A stretch of DNA of 64,000 nt, from assembly GCA_026874595.1 (NCBI GenBank), contig CM049308.1, positions 35,706,027-35,770,026 of the forward strand, in the 5' to 3' direction. This document shows positions 44,731 through 59,800 of the stretch, in pieces (positions within the stretch are counted from its first letter, which is position 1; each line of letters starts with the position of its first letter). Below the pieces are notes generated by a model, which was not told where the DNA came from, did no database searches, and saw nothing but the letters and a program-made list of their open reading frames with translations. The DNA comes from Sipunculus nudus. Lineage: Eukaryota; Annelida; Sipuncula; Golfingiida; Sipunculidae. The position numbers and the translations under genes were made by a program.

Positions 44731-47700
44731 GCACAAAATCAGAAAGTTTGTATTTGTCCGTTCTTTAATGGTCACAATAGCAAATGCAAGAATATTGCAA
44801 TGTGCAGTTATTAATCACTGCGCAGTTTAGTGTATCTGAACATACAATATCATTCATAATTTCATACTGGTGTAAAGTGACAGTCAGTTGGAAATGCCAC
44901 CTTGTAGCTGAAATGATAAGATCGCCGCTGATGGGATGTAATACATGATCTGTGAAAGATGTAATCATATCTATCGAGAGACGACGTGGTCGCGTGTACA
45001 TTGTGACACGATGAATAAGTAAAATAAGGGGAAAATACTATCATGGTTCAGTGCTTCTACATGGTGTAGATATCAAAGATACAAAAATGTACACACCTGT
45101 AATTTGACCGTGATAGCATTTTTTAAAAAGCTGGTACATGTTTGTATGTATAACGAAACGGTTATTCGGCACGGTAAAGCAATGCACAGGTGGGATTTGA
45201 AGTCGAGTGTAAGTAACAAATTGTTACAGGACAATAAATGAAGGGATATGATTATTAAGACAACCATACATAGATATACGCATTGATGATGATCTGATGA
45301 TCAGGACAGGCGGACACATTGATGATGATCAGGTGATCAGGACAGGCGGACGCATTGATAACGATCTGATGACCAAGAAAGATGGACACATTGATCAAGT
45401 TTTGATGATCAGGACAGGCGAACACATTGATCACGATCAAAAGATAATGACAGGCGGTCACATTAATCACGATCTGATGATCAGGACAGGCGAACACATT
45501 GATCATGATAAAAAAAATCAGGACAGGCGGACACATTGATCACGATCAGATGATCAGGGCAGGTGGACATTGATCTTGATCAGATGATCAGGACAGGCGG
45601 ACGCATTGATAACGATCTGATGACCAAGAAAGGTGGACACATTGATCAAGTTTTGATGATCGGGACAGGCGAACACATTGATCACGATCAAAAGATAATG
45701 ACAGGCGGTCACATTTATCACGATCAGATGATCAGGACAGGCGAACACATTGATCATGATTTAAAAAAAATCAGGACAGGTGGACACATTGATCACGATC
45801 AGATGATCAGGACACGCGGACATTGATCATGATCAGATGATCAGGACAGGTGGAGATTGATCACGATCAGATGGTCAGGACTGGTGTGCACATTAATCAC
45901 GATCAGATGATCCGGACAGGTGGACATTGAACACAATCAGATGATCAGGACAGGCAGAGATTGATCACGATCAGATGATCAGGACAGGTGGACACATTGA
46001 TCACCATCAGATGATCAGGACAGGTGAACATTGATCACGATCAGATGATCAGGACAGGCGGGGATTGATCACGATCAGATGATCAGGACAGGTGGACATT
46101 GGTTGCGATTAGATGATCAGGACAGGCGGAGATAGATCACGATCAGATGATCAAGACAGGTTTTACACATTGATGTCGATCTGATGATCATGACAGCAGG
46201 ACACATTGATACTATTATTGTGATCAGGACAGATGGACACATTGATGTTGATCTGATGATCATGGCAGATAGACACATCGATCACGATCAGATGATCAGG
46301 ATAGGCGGAAACATTGATGACGATCTGATTATCAGGACAGGCGGATACATCGATGATAATCTGATGATCAAGACAGATGGACACATCGATCACGATCAGA
46401 TGATCTGGACAGGTGGACACATTGATGACGATCTGATTATCAGGACAGGCGGAGGCATTGATGATGATCTGATTATCAGGACAGGTGGACACATTAATCA
46501 CGATCATATGATCAGGACAGGCGGACACATTGATGACGATCTGATTATCAGGACAGGCGGACACATCGATGATGATCTGATGATCAAGACAGATGGACAC
46601 ATTGATCACGATCAGATGATCTGGACAGGTGGACACATTGATCACGATCAGATGATCTGGACAGGTGGAGGCATTGATGATGATCTGATGATCAAGACAG
46701 ATGGACATATAAAATATGATCAGGTGATCAGTGGACACATTGAAGATTATGATAAGATACAAATGAAAAGGACTATATACAGGTAGGAGTATCATACTTT
46801 ATAAGTATAAACTGTTTAATGCCATTTATCCATGGGGCTCGACCTTAAACAGGTATATGTCCCTCCATAATCTACACTGTATATATTATTTAGAGCAAAT
46901 ATTAAACATTGTAAACAGAAAGGGGTATATTAAATAATGATTTGTATTTTGAGACATTAAAAACTGTTTAACCTCTTCATAAATAAATGGACAGTAGTAG
47001 TACATGTATTGAATACTGAAGTGTAAGTATTCCGTACATCAACTCCAGTAAAACGAATAGTTTTATACATTGCTGTACTTTTTCTGACTTGTACATATAG
47101 GTTTTTACATTATCATTTTAATGTCCGTCAGTGTTCTTGATAATGACACAAGTTCACCAAAAAAAAATCATTTCTTCATAATATTTATTCATTTAGACCC
47201 CAGCGACTATCGCCATATTTCAATATATTCCTACAACGATTCACTTTTTTACGCCCGCCTTATGACGGGAATATTATGGTATACCACCGTCCGTCCGTCT
47301 GTCCGCCCGTCAGTTAACTTTTAGTGTCGCCTCGATAACTTATAACACGGCTTTGATTGATTTTCGCGATACTCACCATAAGAACTTACCAACAGATTTT
47401 TCGCCAAAGTTCGATTATGGGCGACGTCCACGCATATTTAACAAGGTCACGGGTCACTCGGTTACTTTGAGGTGTCCCCCCTTAAAAATACGAAAAATTT
47501 GAAGGATTTTGGTAAATTTCTCCAGAAATGATAGTCAATAAAATATCTGGCCTAAGATCAAATTCCAGCGGCATCCATTCATATTAAATGAGATCAGAGG
47601 TCATCGCACTTTGGAGGCATCTTGTTGACTTACTAAAAATCCTATGGATTTTCATGAAACTCATTATACATATTTACCAATATACTTTCTCACCTGATAT

Positions 47701-50700
47701 GTTCTCATCAAAATTCACGCATATTTAATGAGGTCAGAGGTCACCGCACTTTGGAGGTACCTTGCTGACTTAGAAAAATCCTATGGGTTTACTTGAAACT
47801 CATTTTACATATTTACAAGGAGACTTTCTCACCTGATTGACAATCTCATCAAAATTCACGCATATTTAAAGGGGCCCGATCACCTCTCTGACCTTCATAA
47901 CCTGTGGTAACCTGGTAATCCCGTGGAGCTTTTAAAAAAATGGGCCAGAAAACTTGGATATCACCGCACACAGGCTGCTTGTTTTGTATATATCAACATG
48001 AATATAATATGTTGGGGCCCGCCAAAATTATCAACAAAAATTCGACAAGGGCATCTGGCAGCAAGTGACCTTTTTACATCTGCATTTATGCAACCTACCA
48101 CCTTAGATAACATGTTTTTTTTTTCCATTTGTCAACATTGCTGTTGATAAACAAGTTCAAAAATCCTTCACGAAGGCCTTATAAGAACTTTTCACAAACA
48201 AAATTACATCAAAATTCTTGCATATTTAATGGGGTCAGAGGTACCAGATACATGACGGGCGGATCATGCGCGTTTGCAGTTCTCTTGTTTATTTTGGCTG
48301 TACAATGATTCGATTTGACATTACAAACTTTGGGTATAGTACCTCACGTGAGACTCTTAAACAGTGTCGCAACGCGTCCTCTGTGCACTATTATTAGGCG
48401 GGTAATTCAGGTGAGCCCATCCACTGTTTACACAGCTACAGACATCACTGTACGCAGCTAGTATTCGTCAACTTGTCCTGTTATCGAGACACTTGTTGTT
48501 AATAATCAGCGATGCGTCAAATAACGTTTTCGTGAGACGGTTGTTCCGTCCATTATACAGCAGCTCGCACCAGTGCCAGTGAAAACATAATGGGCCACTA
48601 AATAAAGTGTCCTTGTTTCCTTACGTTGATTGATTCTTCAATGAACCGGGACTGTTATACCATTCGAATTGGGATAATTATAACGACTGACCTGATTATA
48701 CATACCGTGATAGCATATATGTCAGTAAATGGTTGTAACAACAGTTGTGCCCTAATAGGAAGACAGCATTCACATTACATAGAACTTTCTCTAGTCACGT
48801 AACTGATTGACTGATCATTTAGATTTCTTCAGGACCGTCAGATAATAGTCTTTTTTTACGACTATACAGACATTTTACATCACACTAGCGACCTCTGTTG
48901 TCGACCAACCGACACTACATGTTCGGGTCCTTCATATCGTAAAAAGTCCGCCTGATCGTCTAACCATCATCAATATGTTCGCCAGTCCCGATCTTGTGAC
49001 CATCATAAATATGTCTGACTGTCCGGATCATAGGTGACCAACATAAACATGCCTGCCTGTCCTGATCATTTGACCATCATAAACATGTCTGTCTGTCCCG
49101 ATCATGTGACCATCATTAATATGTCTGCCTGTCCTTATCATGTGACCATTATAAACATGTCTGCCTGTCCTTATCATGTGACCATGTAAACATGTCTGCC
49201 TGTCCCGATCATGTGGCCATTATAAACATGTCTGCCTGTCCCGATCATGTGACCAATATAAATATGTCCGCCTGTCCCGATCATGTGACCAATATAAGTA
49301 TGTCCGCCTGTCCCGATCATGTAACCGTCATCAAAAACTCAATGAATGATAGGTTTCCATTGCAGTGCCTGGCATGTGTCTAGTTACATTTAACAAAACT
49401 CTGACTCACTGGTTCACAGGAACCTAACACGTGCTGTGCGCAAGCTCATTGGTAAGAGTCCTTCAGATTCGTGATATCATCATCTATGTTTTCTCCGACA
49501 AAATATGAACGATGAATAGAATAAAGATTCGTTAAGCTAGTAATGGGTCTTTTTTAACAGAATATTTCTGTCAAAGTATATTTTAATGCATATTTATTTC
49601 AGTATGCCCCACACTGCATTAATAAACTATAAAATATCATTCATCGAAAACGTTTTGGGTTGTGTGGTACTTCCTGAACCATTCAAGCATTGAAAACAAA
49701 CCAGTTTGCAACCATAATGATATCATATTCGCAAATTTCACCAGACCTGGCAGCCAGCTAAAATGGCGGTTGTAATCATGTTTCTGTGGTGATAACCAAA
49801 CAGGTCCATATCTGGCATTATTTTATAGGTTCTGGTCTATCACTTGGCCAAATTTGATGTTTTTACCCTAAATGCACAACTCTATTGTATTCCGCACAAT
49901 CCTGTTGCACTTTAATGATAAAGGAAAGAGCACCAGATGCAATTTAACAATATCAAATAATTAACGTGTTTTTTAAAAGGTACAGTCCATTGCAGTTCCA
50001 TTAGTATCTTATAGAACAGCCAGGGTCATTTTTTCTTACAGCAGGTTTATCTGTGTCTATAGAAATATCTCAAGCAAGTCAATTGTATTATAGCTAGAGT
50101 CAGTTTAATCTCCTCTGTAGAATAGAGGATTAAAGGAATAAATTTTCAACAAGATAAATAAATAACTTATTTAAGAAACAGAATTATTTAAAAATATGAG
50201 ATATCAGTCTACCATTTAAAAGATATCAGACCCATTTAAGGCGGTCAAGTTCATAACAGCCTCAACTTACAGCTGCTGATTGGATGATGTCATGTAAACA
50301 CTCTAAAAATATAACCAGCTAAAACAAAGATAGATAGTCATGCAGGGACACATCTGATCTTCCAGATCATTATGAAGAGACAAAAAAAAGCTGTGAAACA
50401 TAAACTGGGGATGTACTGTAAAATCCTAATTACCATATTAGGTTGTCAATTCCATATGTAGTTTTCCAGGAAATTTATTGAAAAATATACGTTTAAGAAA
50501 ATTGTCTTTCGAAAACATATGGATACATGTTGGTGAAACAGATTATAACAATGAAGTTTCAGTGTGTTCAATCCACGACATAAAGGAGACTACCTAAGCA
50601 TTTTAGTAAGAAATTTCAGCATCCTATTTTGGTAGTCTTCTATTTTGGTAGTGTTGAATATCACATTTTTACTTATGTAAAATTATATATACATGCATGT

Positions 50701-53700
50701 GCAAGGATTATTTAAATGGGTAATGTAAAAAATACATATAAAAAATGTGTGTATGTATTAATGATGGGCAAGACAAAAAATTCAAACGAGGGCGTTCTGC
50801 TAGAGAGGGACCAAGCTGAAAAAGAATAAATAAGTAAAGAGAGTGCGCTATAATGAGACTGACATTTCAAAATATTTTACACTTTAAGACCTGCGTGGTA
50901 TCATAAAGAGAAATTTCCTGTACAATAAACCCTGAAAAAATGCAAGACAGAATATCATGATAATTACCAAACGAAGATAAATGTATACTTTACCCCAGGT
51001 ATACAATAAAACGCAATAATGTGACCTACCGTTATGGGAGGATGGTTCTCTGGTCATAGGTCACGTGAACGTATAATTTGAATACTTTCCTGTAATTTAT
51101 GCTGACGGCATGGCTATCTGGGCAAATGGTTCTGACGTTTGATGCTCAACACGACCATCACCCAACTCGACCATTTTATAGCGATTGGTTCAGTGCCTGA
51201 AAAACAAGCTTCAGCCCCCCCCCCCGCGCACACATACAAAACACACACACAACTATTTAATTTAGTAGAGCCTACAAACAAAAATAGTAAGTTCAAACCA
51301 GATAAACTATCAAATTGTTAGATGAAGATTTAAAAGATTCCTAGGTGAAAAGCCACTTAACACTCTCACTTATAGAACACATCAGTCATCGAATGTTGAA
51401 AGGGAAAACTGTGTGCTGTTAGAAAAACAAAACTAAACTTAACTTAACTAGGGATAGCTACATATATATCTACATATAGATTTCTAGGGAGCACCCAAAA
51501 CATATTTATATAAGGTAGAAACACAACAAGACAAAAGTCATAGCTGGGTTCGTAGGTTTAATAAAACAGCAGAACCAAATTCACACAAACATACCACCCA
51601 TTAAATATTATATGGTAGAACAATTGGTCAACACCTACAACAGAATGAAAAACAAATTCGACACAAGTTTTGACAAATGAAAACAAACACACAATTAAAT
51701 TCATTTTATTTTTTTAAATGTAATCCTACCAAAAGGCAACGCACCAGAGGTTAGCAGGAAAAATCAGCATCTATTAAATTAAGTTTACGTTGATCTTATA
51801 CTTAATGAAAAGCCCGGTGTAAAAATGTGCCACTGATCTAGTCAATTAATAATATATCAGATTAAAATTTAAAATAAATCGCTGCCAACACTAAATTCAA
51901 AATTGCCGAGAGATACAACCAAATATGATTGGAAATAAACTGGGGCCTATTCCGAGATCTGACATCTGTTAACTGAAGGTAATTCCTTGAACCTTTTTTT
52001 TAATTAAATGTTTGTTTCGTTTATAAACATGGAGGGCCAGCCAAAATTTCACACACAATTGCCAAGGACATCTGACTGCAAGTTAGACGAATCAGAGTTT
52101 TAGACAGGCTATTTTGCCAGTGGTGACTTCCGCACGTATGCAGCCAGCTACCTTATACGTTAATTGGTTGTTCCAGTTTGTCAGCAGCATGTATCGTGCT
52201 TACAACCAATCGTATATAAATAAGCTCATACATCAATCAAAGAGGCATTATGAGGCCTTTTCTAATCAGGAATTACCCACAGAGTGAGCCTGAAGTGACG
52301 TAAATTCAGAAAAGTCAAGTTAATAGCGGGCATTAAGGAAGGAGCCGCTACATCAGATAAGCAAACGCATGGAAATGAAACAAGCAGGAGCATTTTTTGG
52401 TACTTTTGAAACCTTGTTATCCCTTCTTGATCGGTCATTATAATATTAATTTTTTTATTAAAAAAACTGAAAAAGTATAAAAGACTTTCAAAAGCGAGAT
52501 ACGTGACACGGTAGAGACAAAGTCATTAATCTAGAGGAATCTAGAGACCGTTAGAGGTTATTGTTTGAGTATTAAAACTTTGAACGGGAACAAATGAAGG
52601 TTTAAAATGAACATTTTCAGGAAATTAGGTATGCAAATTTAGGATGATTGACAAGCAGCGAATTTTGACAACTCAAGTAAAGATGCACGTGCAATTATTG
52701 TGAAATTCATCGAGGCAAAATTGAACGGAAATAAAACTGAGACAATCAAAAGGAGCTAATATTTTCAAAAGAGAGGACTGTTTGATAATAGATTAAACAA
52801 CAACAAACATGAGGTATTGGACAGTGATAGAAAAAGTTGGAATGATGGAAGATAAGTGCCAGGAACGGTTTTTTTTAATATAGACATTGTTCCTTATTTA
52901 TTAAACCTTTACATACTGAAATGATAAAATCATGATTAAATATTAAACAAGTAATGTCTATTACTGATAAAAAACGTCAACTTTAATGACAACATTAAAT
53001 ATCCTGAGAATGAAAAGAGAAATAATGATGTTTTGTTGTTAAGAAAACACTTATGGTTAAACGGTGTTATATATCTGATATTTGGGAACGGTGATATCCT
53101 TTTAGGAAAATGTATATGTTTGGATCAGCAGAAACCCAGTAAATGTTGTTGAACAGATTATTGACAAGTTTTAGATTATGTTTGTGATCATATAGAGGAT
53201 ACTTTACTGGTGACTGCAATCCAGTTAAACTTATGTTGAAAAAACGCACAGTCATGCTGAATACAAAATCAATGTGTGACAGCTTGACTACCCTTCCCGT
53301 CTAATAATGAAAACGGCTATTTTCTTTATTTTACTATAGAAAAGAAGCCAATGATAGAAAGGAATATACAAACGTCATAATGTTTGAAAATAAAAAAAAA
53401 TCGTAAGCTACAAAGGTCAATGAAGTTAACGCGGAAGAACTGAAACACTTACACGATCAAAGAAAATTCTGAGTCATAAATAATAAATCAGAAACACAGA
53501 TATCAGTTAACAGAAATTAGGATCAGATGGTTAGAGCACGATGAAAAAGTTATTAATAATTTCTTAACATGAAAAAAAATATTTATATATAGAAAAATGC
53601 TCTTTAACTTACAAATATAAACAGAAAACTATCAATCGAACAGAAACATGTCGCATACAGATGGCATTTACAAAGAATTATACTTTTCAAGCCTGAAGAG

Positions 53701-56700
53701 ATCTACAGTTGTCTCAGAGTCGATGACAAAATCATGAATGTTAAGGATCACTGACACTCGGGTAGCGTATAATGGCGTTGTTTAAATTGTGAATCTAAAT
53801 AGTGGATATCTGGTATCTATTATAAAATAAAATCGCAAACATTTAATAAGATATTCATAATCCTTTTAACTGTTCAAAGACAAAGGTGCAATATCTGTGA
53901 TTCAAAGCTTAGCATGTTATAATCTTCGTTTGGTGCAAGGATCGGTTTTAATTGGAAATGTGGCGTTCTTTGCCGAATGAAATTATTTAGGTTATTAAGG
54001 ATAGATATATTAACAAGCAGACGTTACAAGGTTTTGGTAAATTTTATTATCATTCATGCAGAAAAACAGTAACCAGGTAAAGTTTTAGCTTCATATTTTA
54101 ATAAACGTTTTATTCTTTTGGTCCGTTATTTATTCAGTAGTTAAAGAACTTACACCGAAATATAAACCGAATTATTAGAGAAAAAAACGCGACAAAGTGC
54201 ACATTCAAGTTAAACTGACAAAAATAAAGCAGATAAATGAAAGCTGACAGAACAGACATCATACTATGGTAGACAAATTCTGAATGTGATATCATATATG
54301 TTATCACAATTTCATCATAGCCTCTCTTGTCTTCCTATACCGAGAATCTTAATAATATAATATTTAGAGTTATTTTAGAAATAGGAGAGGAGAGGATTGG
54401 GGGAGCCCTTTATTTGTCAGTCATAGGTACCAGCAGGTTAAGATTGACCAGGAAACATATATTCATGTAATAATAATTCTAAAAAGAAATCCCTGAAATA
54501 ATAATATGAAAAATATGTGTTTTACCGTATGCAATATTTATCGTTCATATGTGACATGAATACATTGATTCAGAACCATATTGGTGCTTTTTCTTTTGAT
54601 GTTTTACTTGCTTGGTATCAATAAACTTGGCATTGACAATGACATCAATGTACACAACGAATAAACATGGTTCCATCATTTTATACACTTTCACTTCAAA
54701 TAAAATTTTCTTTCAGGCAAGTTTTCATTATTATAAGTTATTTTTTAATGAAGCTTAGTTACCCTGTTTGATGTGTTCTGCAAATAATTTATATAGAATG
54801 GAGAAACAATTATTATACTGTCAAAATGATTAAAGCTAAATATATCGTGGATATGCAGTAGAGAATAAGAATCAATTCCTTTTGTGATTGACTGATAATA
54901 AGATATGCTTTATGAAATAAAAAGGGATATGGGCAAGCCTGCAAGTGTTCGAGCGAAATTACAACCGCTAATCAAAGCTTCGTTTGATCGCCCAGAGTCT
55001 GTGTGCCCTCCCGACAAAGCCAAACGTTTGGTCTAAAATAGCACAAGACGTGCTTAGGCAGACGCATAAAACGAGTGTAAACGAGTCATTTGATTTGTTC
55101 AATCTACTAGAACGTTATTAATTAAAGGTACCCAATCACCTATAAAGCATGTTGAATTAACATGAAAAATACATACTTCCCTTTAAAATTAACCTGTATC
55201 AGCCAATATATTGCTTTGAAACTGTTTGCTTACTGCAGTAATCGAGTGTTCAAAACAGTGAACCAGGCGCGATCGCAGGTGTCAACATAAACACAGCGGG
55301 TAAGGCTGTGTGAATCACGGAGCCACAACACATGCCAATCAGAAGATACCCCGACTGACTTGGTCCAAAAAATGTAATACATGTTCCTGCTGGCTGAAAC
55401 AACGCATGTTACGACTCACAATCGGACCTCCAGTCACGCAGCTTTGTTATGGTAAACAAACACACGTGGACAGTGTTTACAAACTCGCAGAGCTATAACA
55501 AGGTGTTTGTTTAACAGCCGTATGTGAGGTAATGAGACTGTGTGCTTTGATGGTGTTACAGGTAAATTTTGCATAAAGCAAAACTGAACATCATGATAGT
55601 GAGAAAGAATAAACATAATATTGCGCCTGATTATGTCCCTTTAAATAGACGCCAGAGCGGCTTTATAATAATCAAAGTCTGTGAATGCGAAGCTGCCAGA
55701 GGGTTGTATAAGGATGACAATTATATAGCATTGTGATTCAGGGTGATTGATTCATCCCGCTCCAATTATAGCTAAAAGGCCCAGTATATAGTTAGGCTGA
55801 CCAGATGAACCGTGATGCCGAAGCATGGTACATGAACAGGAAACCTGATTTTGGGCGGGGGGGGGGGGGGGCGATGGTCCTGGTCGGGGATTATTTAATA
55901 CGTACGACTATAACCACATCCAGAGTTGGTATAAATATGGTTTCTAATAGAAACGCCACATCTTTCCACTCTTGCGTGCCCGTCTGTCAACTTATGTTTT
56001 GAATATTATTTGTTATGCATCACGTGACCTTTCCGCGTCGTTTCCTGCTACAAGACCCCTGAACTACGGACAATTTGTCACGTTTATAATGATGTCATTT
56101 TAACACGCCACTGTAGTTACGGCATATTATATGGAATTTTTTTTTTTCAAATTAGTCTGTGTTCCCCGTTCTGTATGGTGGAGGCATGGTAAATTAGAGA
56201 CAATTGTGTACGGTGAAATGAACAAGAGGGTCACGAACAAAATGAAATGTAAATCTTGCTCTTTAGACATATTCCGACATCACTACAAGTATTAAAGAAA
56301 CAGAGATGGGCGAAGTGTGTAAATATAAAATAATATAATATTTCAAAATGTGACCCAGATTTACACGTATATACTCCTATTTATACTCATACTTGCCTTT
56401 TCAAAGCACAATTAATACCTTTATCTCCTTTTTGTCAGTTATGAAAAATATTTGCATAGGTTATATTTTGAAATTTGACCCAGGTACATGCATAAATCCA
56501 TTCCCCCAAAACCAGGCCCAGGCCATAATTGAAGTGCAACAGTATAAAAGATATATTTAAGCCCTATCCTTGGAGAAAGTGCAAGGTTTATATAGTTATT
56601 TTTATACCAAATGATATTGACGCGGCAGATTGAAAAGGAAGAAATGCATTTTTAAACATTAATTCACAAAGAAACGGCATCTAAAAAGCATCATAACATG

Positions 56701-56786
56701 TATATCAGATGAGAGTGAGAATTGCAACAAAGATGATAAGCAGTCTGTGTATTGTATTGTTGCATTATTTTGTAAGAAGGAATAAA

Positions 56787-56830
<44 letters not shown>

Positions 56831-59800
56831 TATCTAACTACATATTCATATTCATCCGGATGATTTTCCCGTCTCGTTTAGACTTATACCCGTGAACTCA
56901 ATGAACCCTGGCAGTGTCAGCGGAGTATGGTTTGGGGGAGGTTCTTCTGAGATTTTATTTCATCTGATAATTTAATTTATCAAGATTTTGCAACCACATC
57001 TTTTTATGTATCCTTGGACACTGTACGTTTAACGTATAGTCCTATACTATAACCATTACGTGGAGCTTGGTGGCCGGCATAACGGTCAAGGCGGTGGACA
57101 TCTGCCCGCAAGTGTTGGGGTTCGCGCCCCTTTCTGAAAACCTTCTGTCCTAAGACTCATTGCCAAAGTCGATCTTTTACCACAAGAACGGGCACTCTCT
57201 CCATTCAGGAATGTACGGGCACTGGTCATGGAGGGCAGTGACCTGTAGAACGAATAACCTTCTCGCGCCTTTCATAGCTAGCTGAAGAAAACTACGAGAA
57301 TGAAAAGGCCCTTGACGTCACAATACAATGTCGAATGAGACTGACATGGTCTGGGTTATCAGGCTATAAACCCCACCTTTACCTTACCAACCTTAACATT
57401 TCACTTATTCATCATAACAGCTGTGTCCTTGAGATAAATGTGACATAAACTGAATATGTTAGGCCAAAAAATAAAAGGTATGGTTCTCAGGCACCGACCG
57501 CGTCAAGTTTAAATCCCCGCATCAAACATTTATATTTTCAAAAGAAACTTACCAATTTTGAGCTCTAGCCGCTAGGAAATTTCTTTCAAAAAGATAAATT
57601 CATACAATTTTGTTAAAATTTCCTTTGTTATATTGTGCTTTTACTTGTTTATCAAAATAAATATGTTATTATCATTCTTTTTCCTTACCATTTGACATTT
57701 TTATCGAAACATACACAAACATTAAAAATTAAAAACCGCCCGCCCGCATTTTTTTTGCCTTATCAGGCGTTTGAATGAAACTTAAGTGCATGACGATTTG
57801 GCAAGAATACCATTCATTTAGCAGACTCCCTGTATACACAAGATGCATGCGGGCATCCTTTGCACGCCCCATTGAATGTCACACTCGGTTGGACAGAGTT
57901 CCGGTACCCTTTAATTATTACATTCCCTCAATGAGTCCGCCTTGTCTTGAGGTAAATGTGTATATGTCACGTGAAAGATGTGTCTGTCATGTTACAAAAT
58001 ACAAGGTCATGTATGGGTCCCTGGATATAACATTTTGTGAGTCATGTCAGGGTTCATAAAACTGGACCACCTCCGACAATTTACAAGGTTGGGAGTACAG
58101 AGTTATTTATAAACCAGTTACGTATAGTCTTACATCACTAACTGTACTAATTGAACAAATGTATTCACATTTTCTTTTGGAGATCACAAACAATTTAGTG
58201 TATTTGTAATTACTGCATATTAGATTTTTTTTGACAAGGTAATATTACAATTAAAAATAATAATTTTAAGAAATGTAGAAATACACACATTTTACATATT
58301 TTGAACTGTGTCCTGGACAATATTTATATTAATATTTCAAATGGGAATAAGGCCCTTTATTTTAACTAAAGTATGGGCTCATTTTTACAAAGTGCCTTTT
58401 CATGTGACAAACCTTTCACAGGAAAGCGGTGTCACACAAAAAAATTGCTTCCTGTTCCAATCAGGTAATATAGGTATACCAGTTGATTCAATAATTATTA
58501 AAGTAACAGTTAAATAAAATATCCGGGTTAGCGTAATAGCAGCACTTTGAAACAATAGTAAAAGTGGGAGAAGACCTTTAATGCTTGTTATATTTTTTTG
58601 GGTTTAAGACACAAAAAGACTGGTTTGAAATTTAAAGACATTTATTGAAAATCATCACAGAAATAAGTTTTTATAAATGTCATGAATTTGAATCTTTGCT
58701 TCACATATACGGCTGACCTTCCTTTGTTTAACCTGACGCTTGAAGGGCAAAAAAAAAAATTGCATACAAATTTTATTTTGAATAAATAGATAAAACTATA
58801 AAATCATTGCACCAGGACTACAAACTTCCAGTTTTCATCTCAGCTTCATGACTCATGTGTCACGTTATACAAAAAAAAGGTTATACAAAAAAAAAGGTAT
58901 TGACTATAGTGGAGACCCTCAATATCGGATGTCTGTTCAAACGTATAGTGTATGTCATGTCAGTTATACGAGGGGCACCCTTGTCACCACCAGCCCATGC
59001 AGAGCTACCCGATAATACCGATCAATAGCGCTATTTTATTCAAATAATTCTGGGAATAACATTTGTTTTGTGGTTATCCATATTACCTCCGAAATTCAAT
59101 GAATTTTTCTTTGGGTGTTCTCATAATCCTCAGAACATTTTGCGTAAATTTACATAATTTACATAAAAAATACATCTGGCCGGAGATATATAGAGGCAAC
59201 CGGTCAATATAAATTTACATGTGCATTCATCAGGTGTTTCTTTCTTTGTCACTGCCATGGAACTAGAAGTAGCAACATTGTTTCCCCTCATGTATGTTAA
59301 CGTTTGTAGGATCTTGTTCAAATAATGTTCTGCTTAATGTTAATGCATATCTTTGTTTTTAATTTTGATTTATTAGCAGATTTTTTAATTTGTGGATTCT
59401 TATTTAAAAAAATAGAGTCCACCGAACTTTTTGCAAATAAATGAAATGTATAGAGGACGACTGGCCTTCGTCCGTCACAAACTCGGTGTTATAAATGGCG
59501 TTGTATAATGTTGCTTCTTCCATACTCTACGACGATTCAGTTGACTTTCGCATCTTTACAATAAGTCAAACCACGAAAGTGTGAACTTCATATATTGTTA
59601 CTGCCATAAACAACTGACTTTACAACCTCCGCATATGTGCAATTAACCACCTTCGGTTTCATGTTTTTTTTCTGTTTGTCAACATGGACACATGTGCCGT
59701 GTTTACCAACAGCTCGTGGATAAACCAGCACATACCTCAGTCACCGGGGCTTTAAAAGAACCTTTCCTTAGCATGAGTTATCTAAAGTTTATAAAGATGT

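Noticed and set aside
46163-46795. Long overlapping frames on both strands (200 and 210 codons)
   Set aside because: Both arise from a 36 bp minisatellite whose period is a multiple of three; no splice or start context.
57061-57135. tRNA gene
   Set aside because: A and B boxes are present, but the body runs on as a SINE and a complete cloverleaf cannot be formed.
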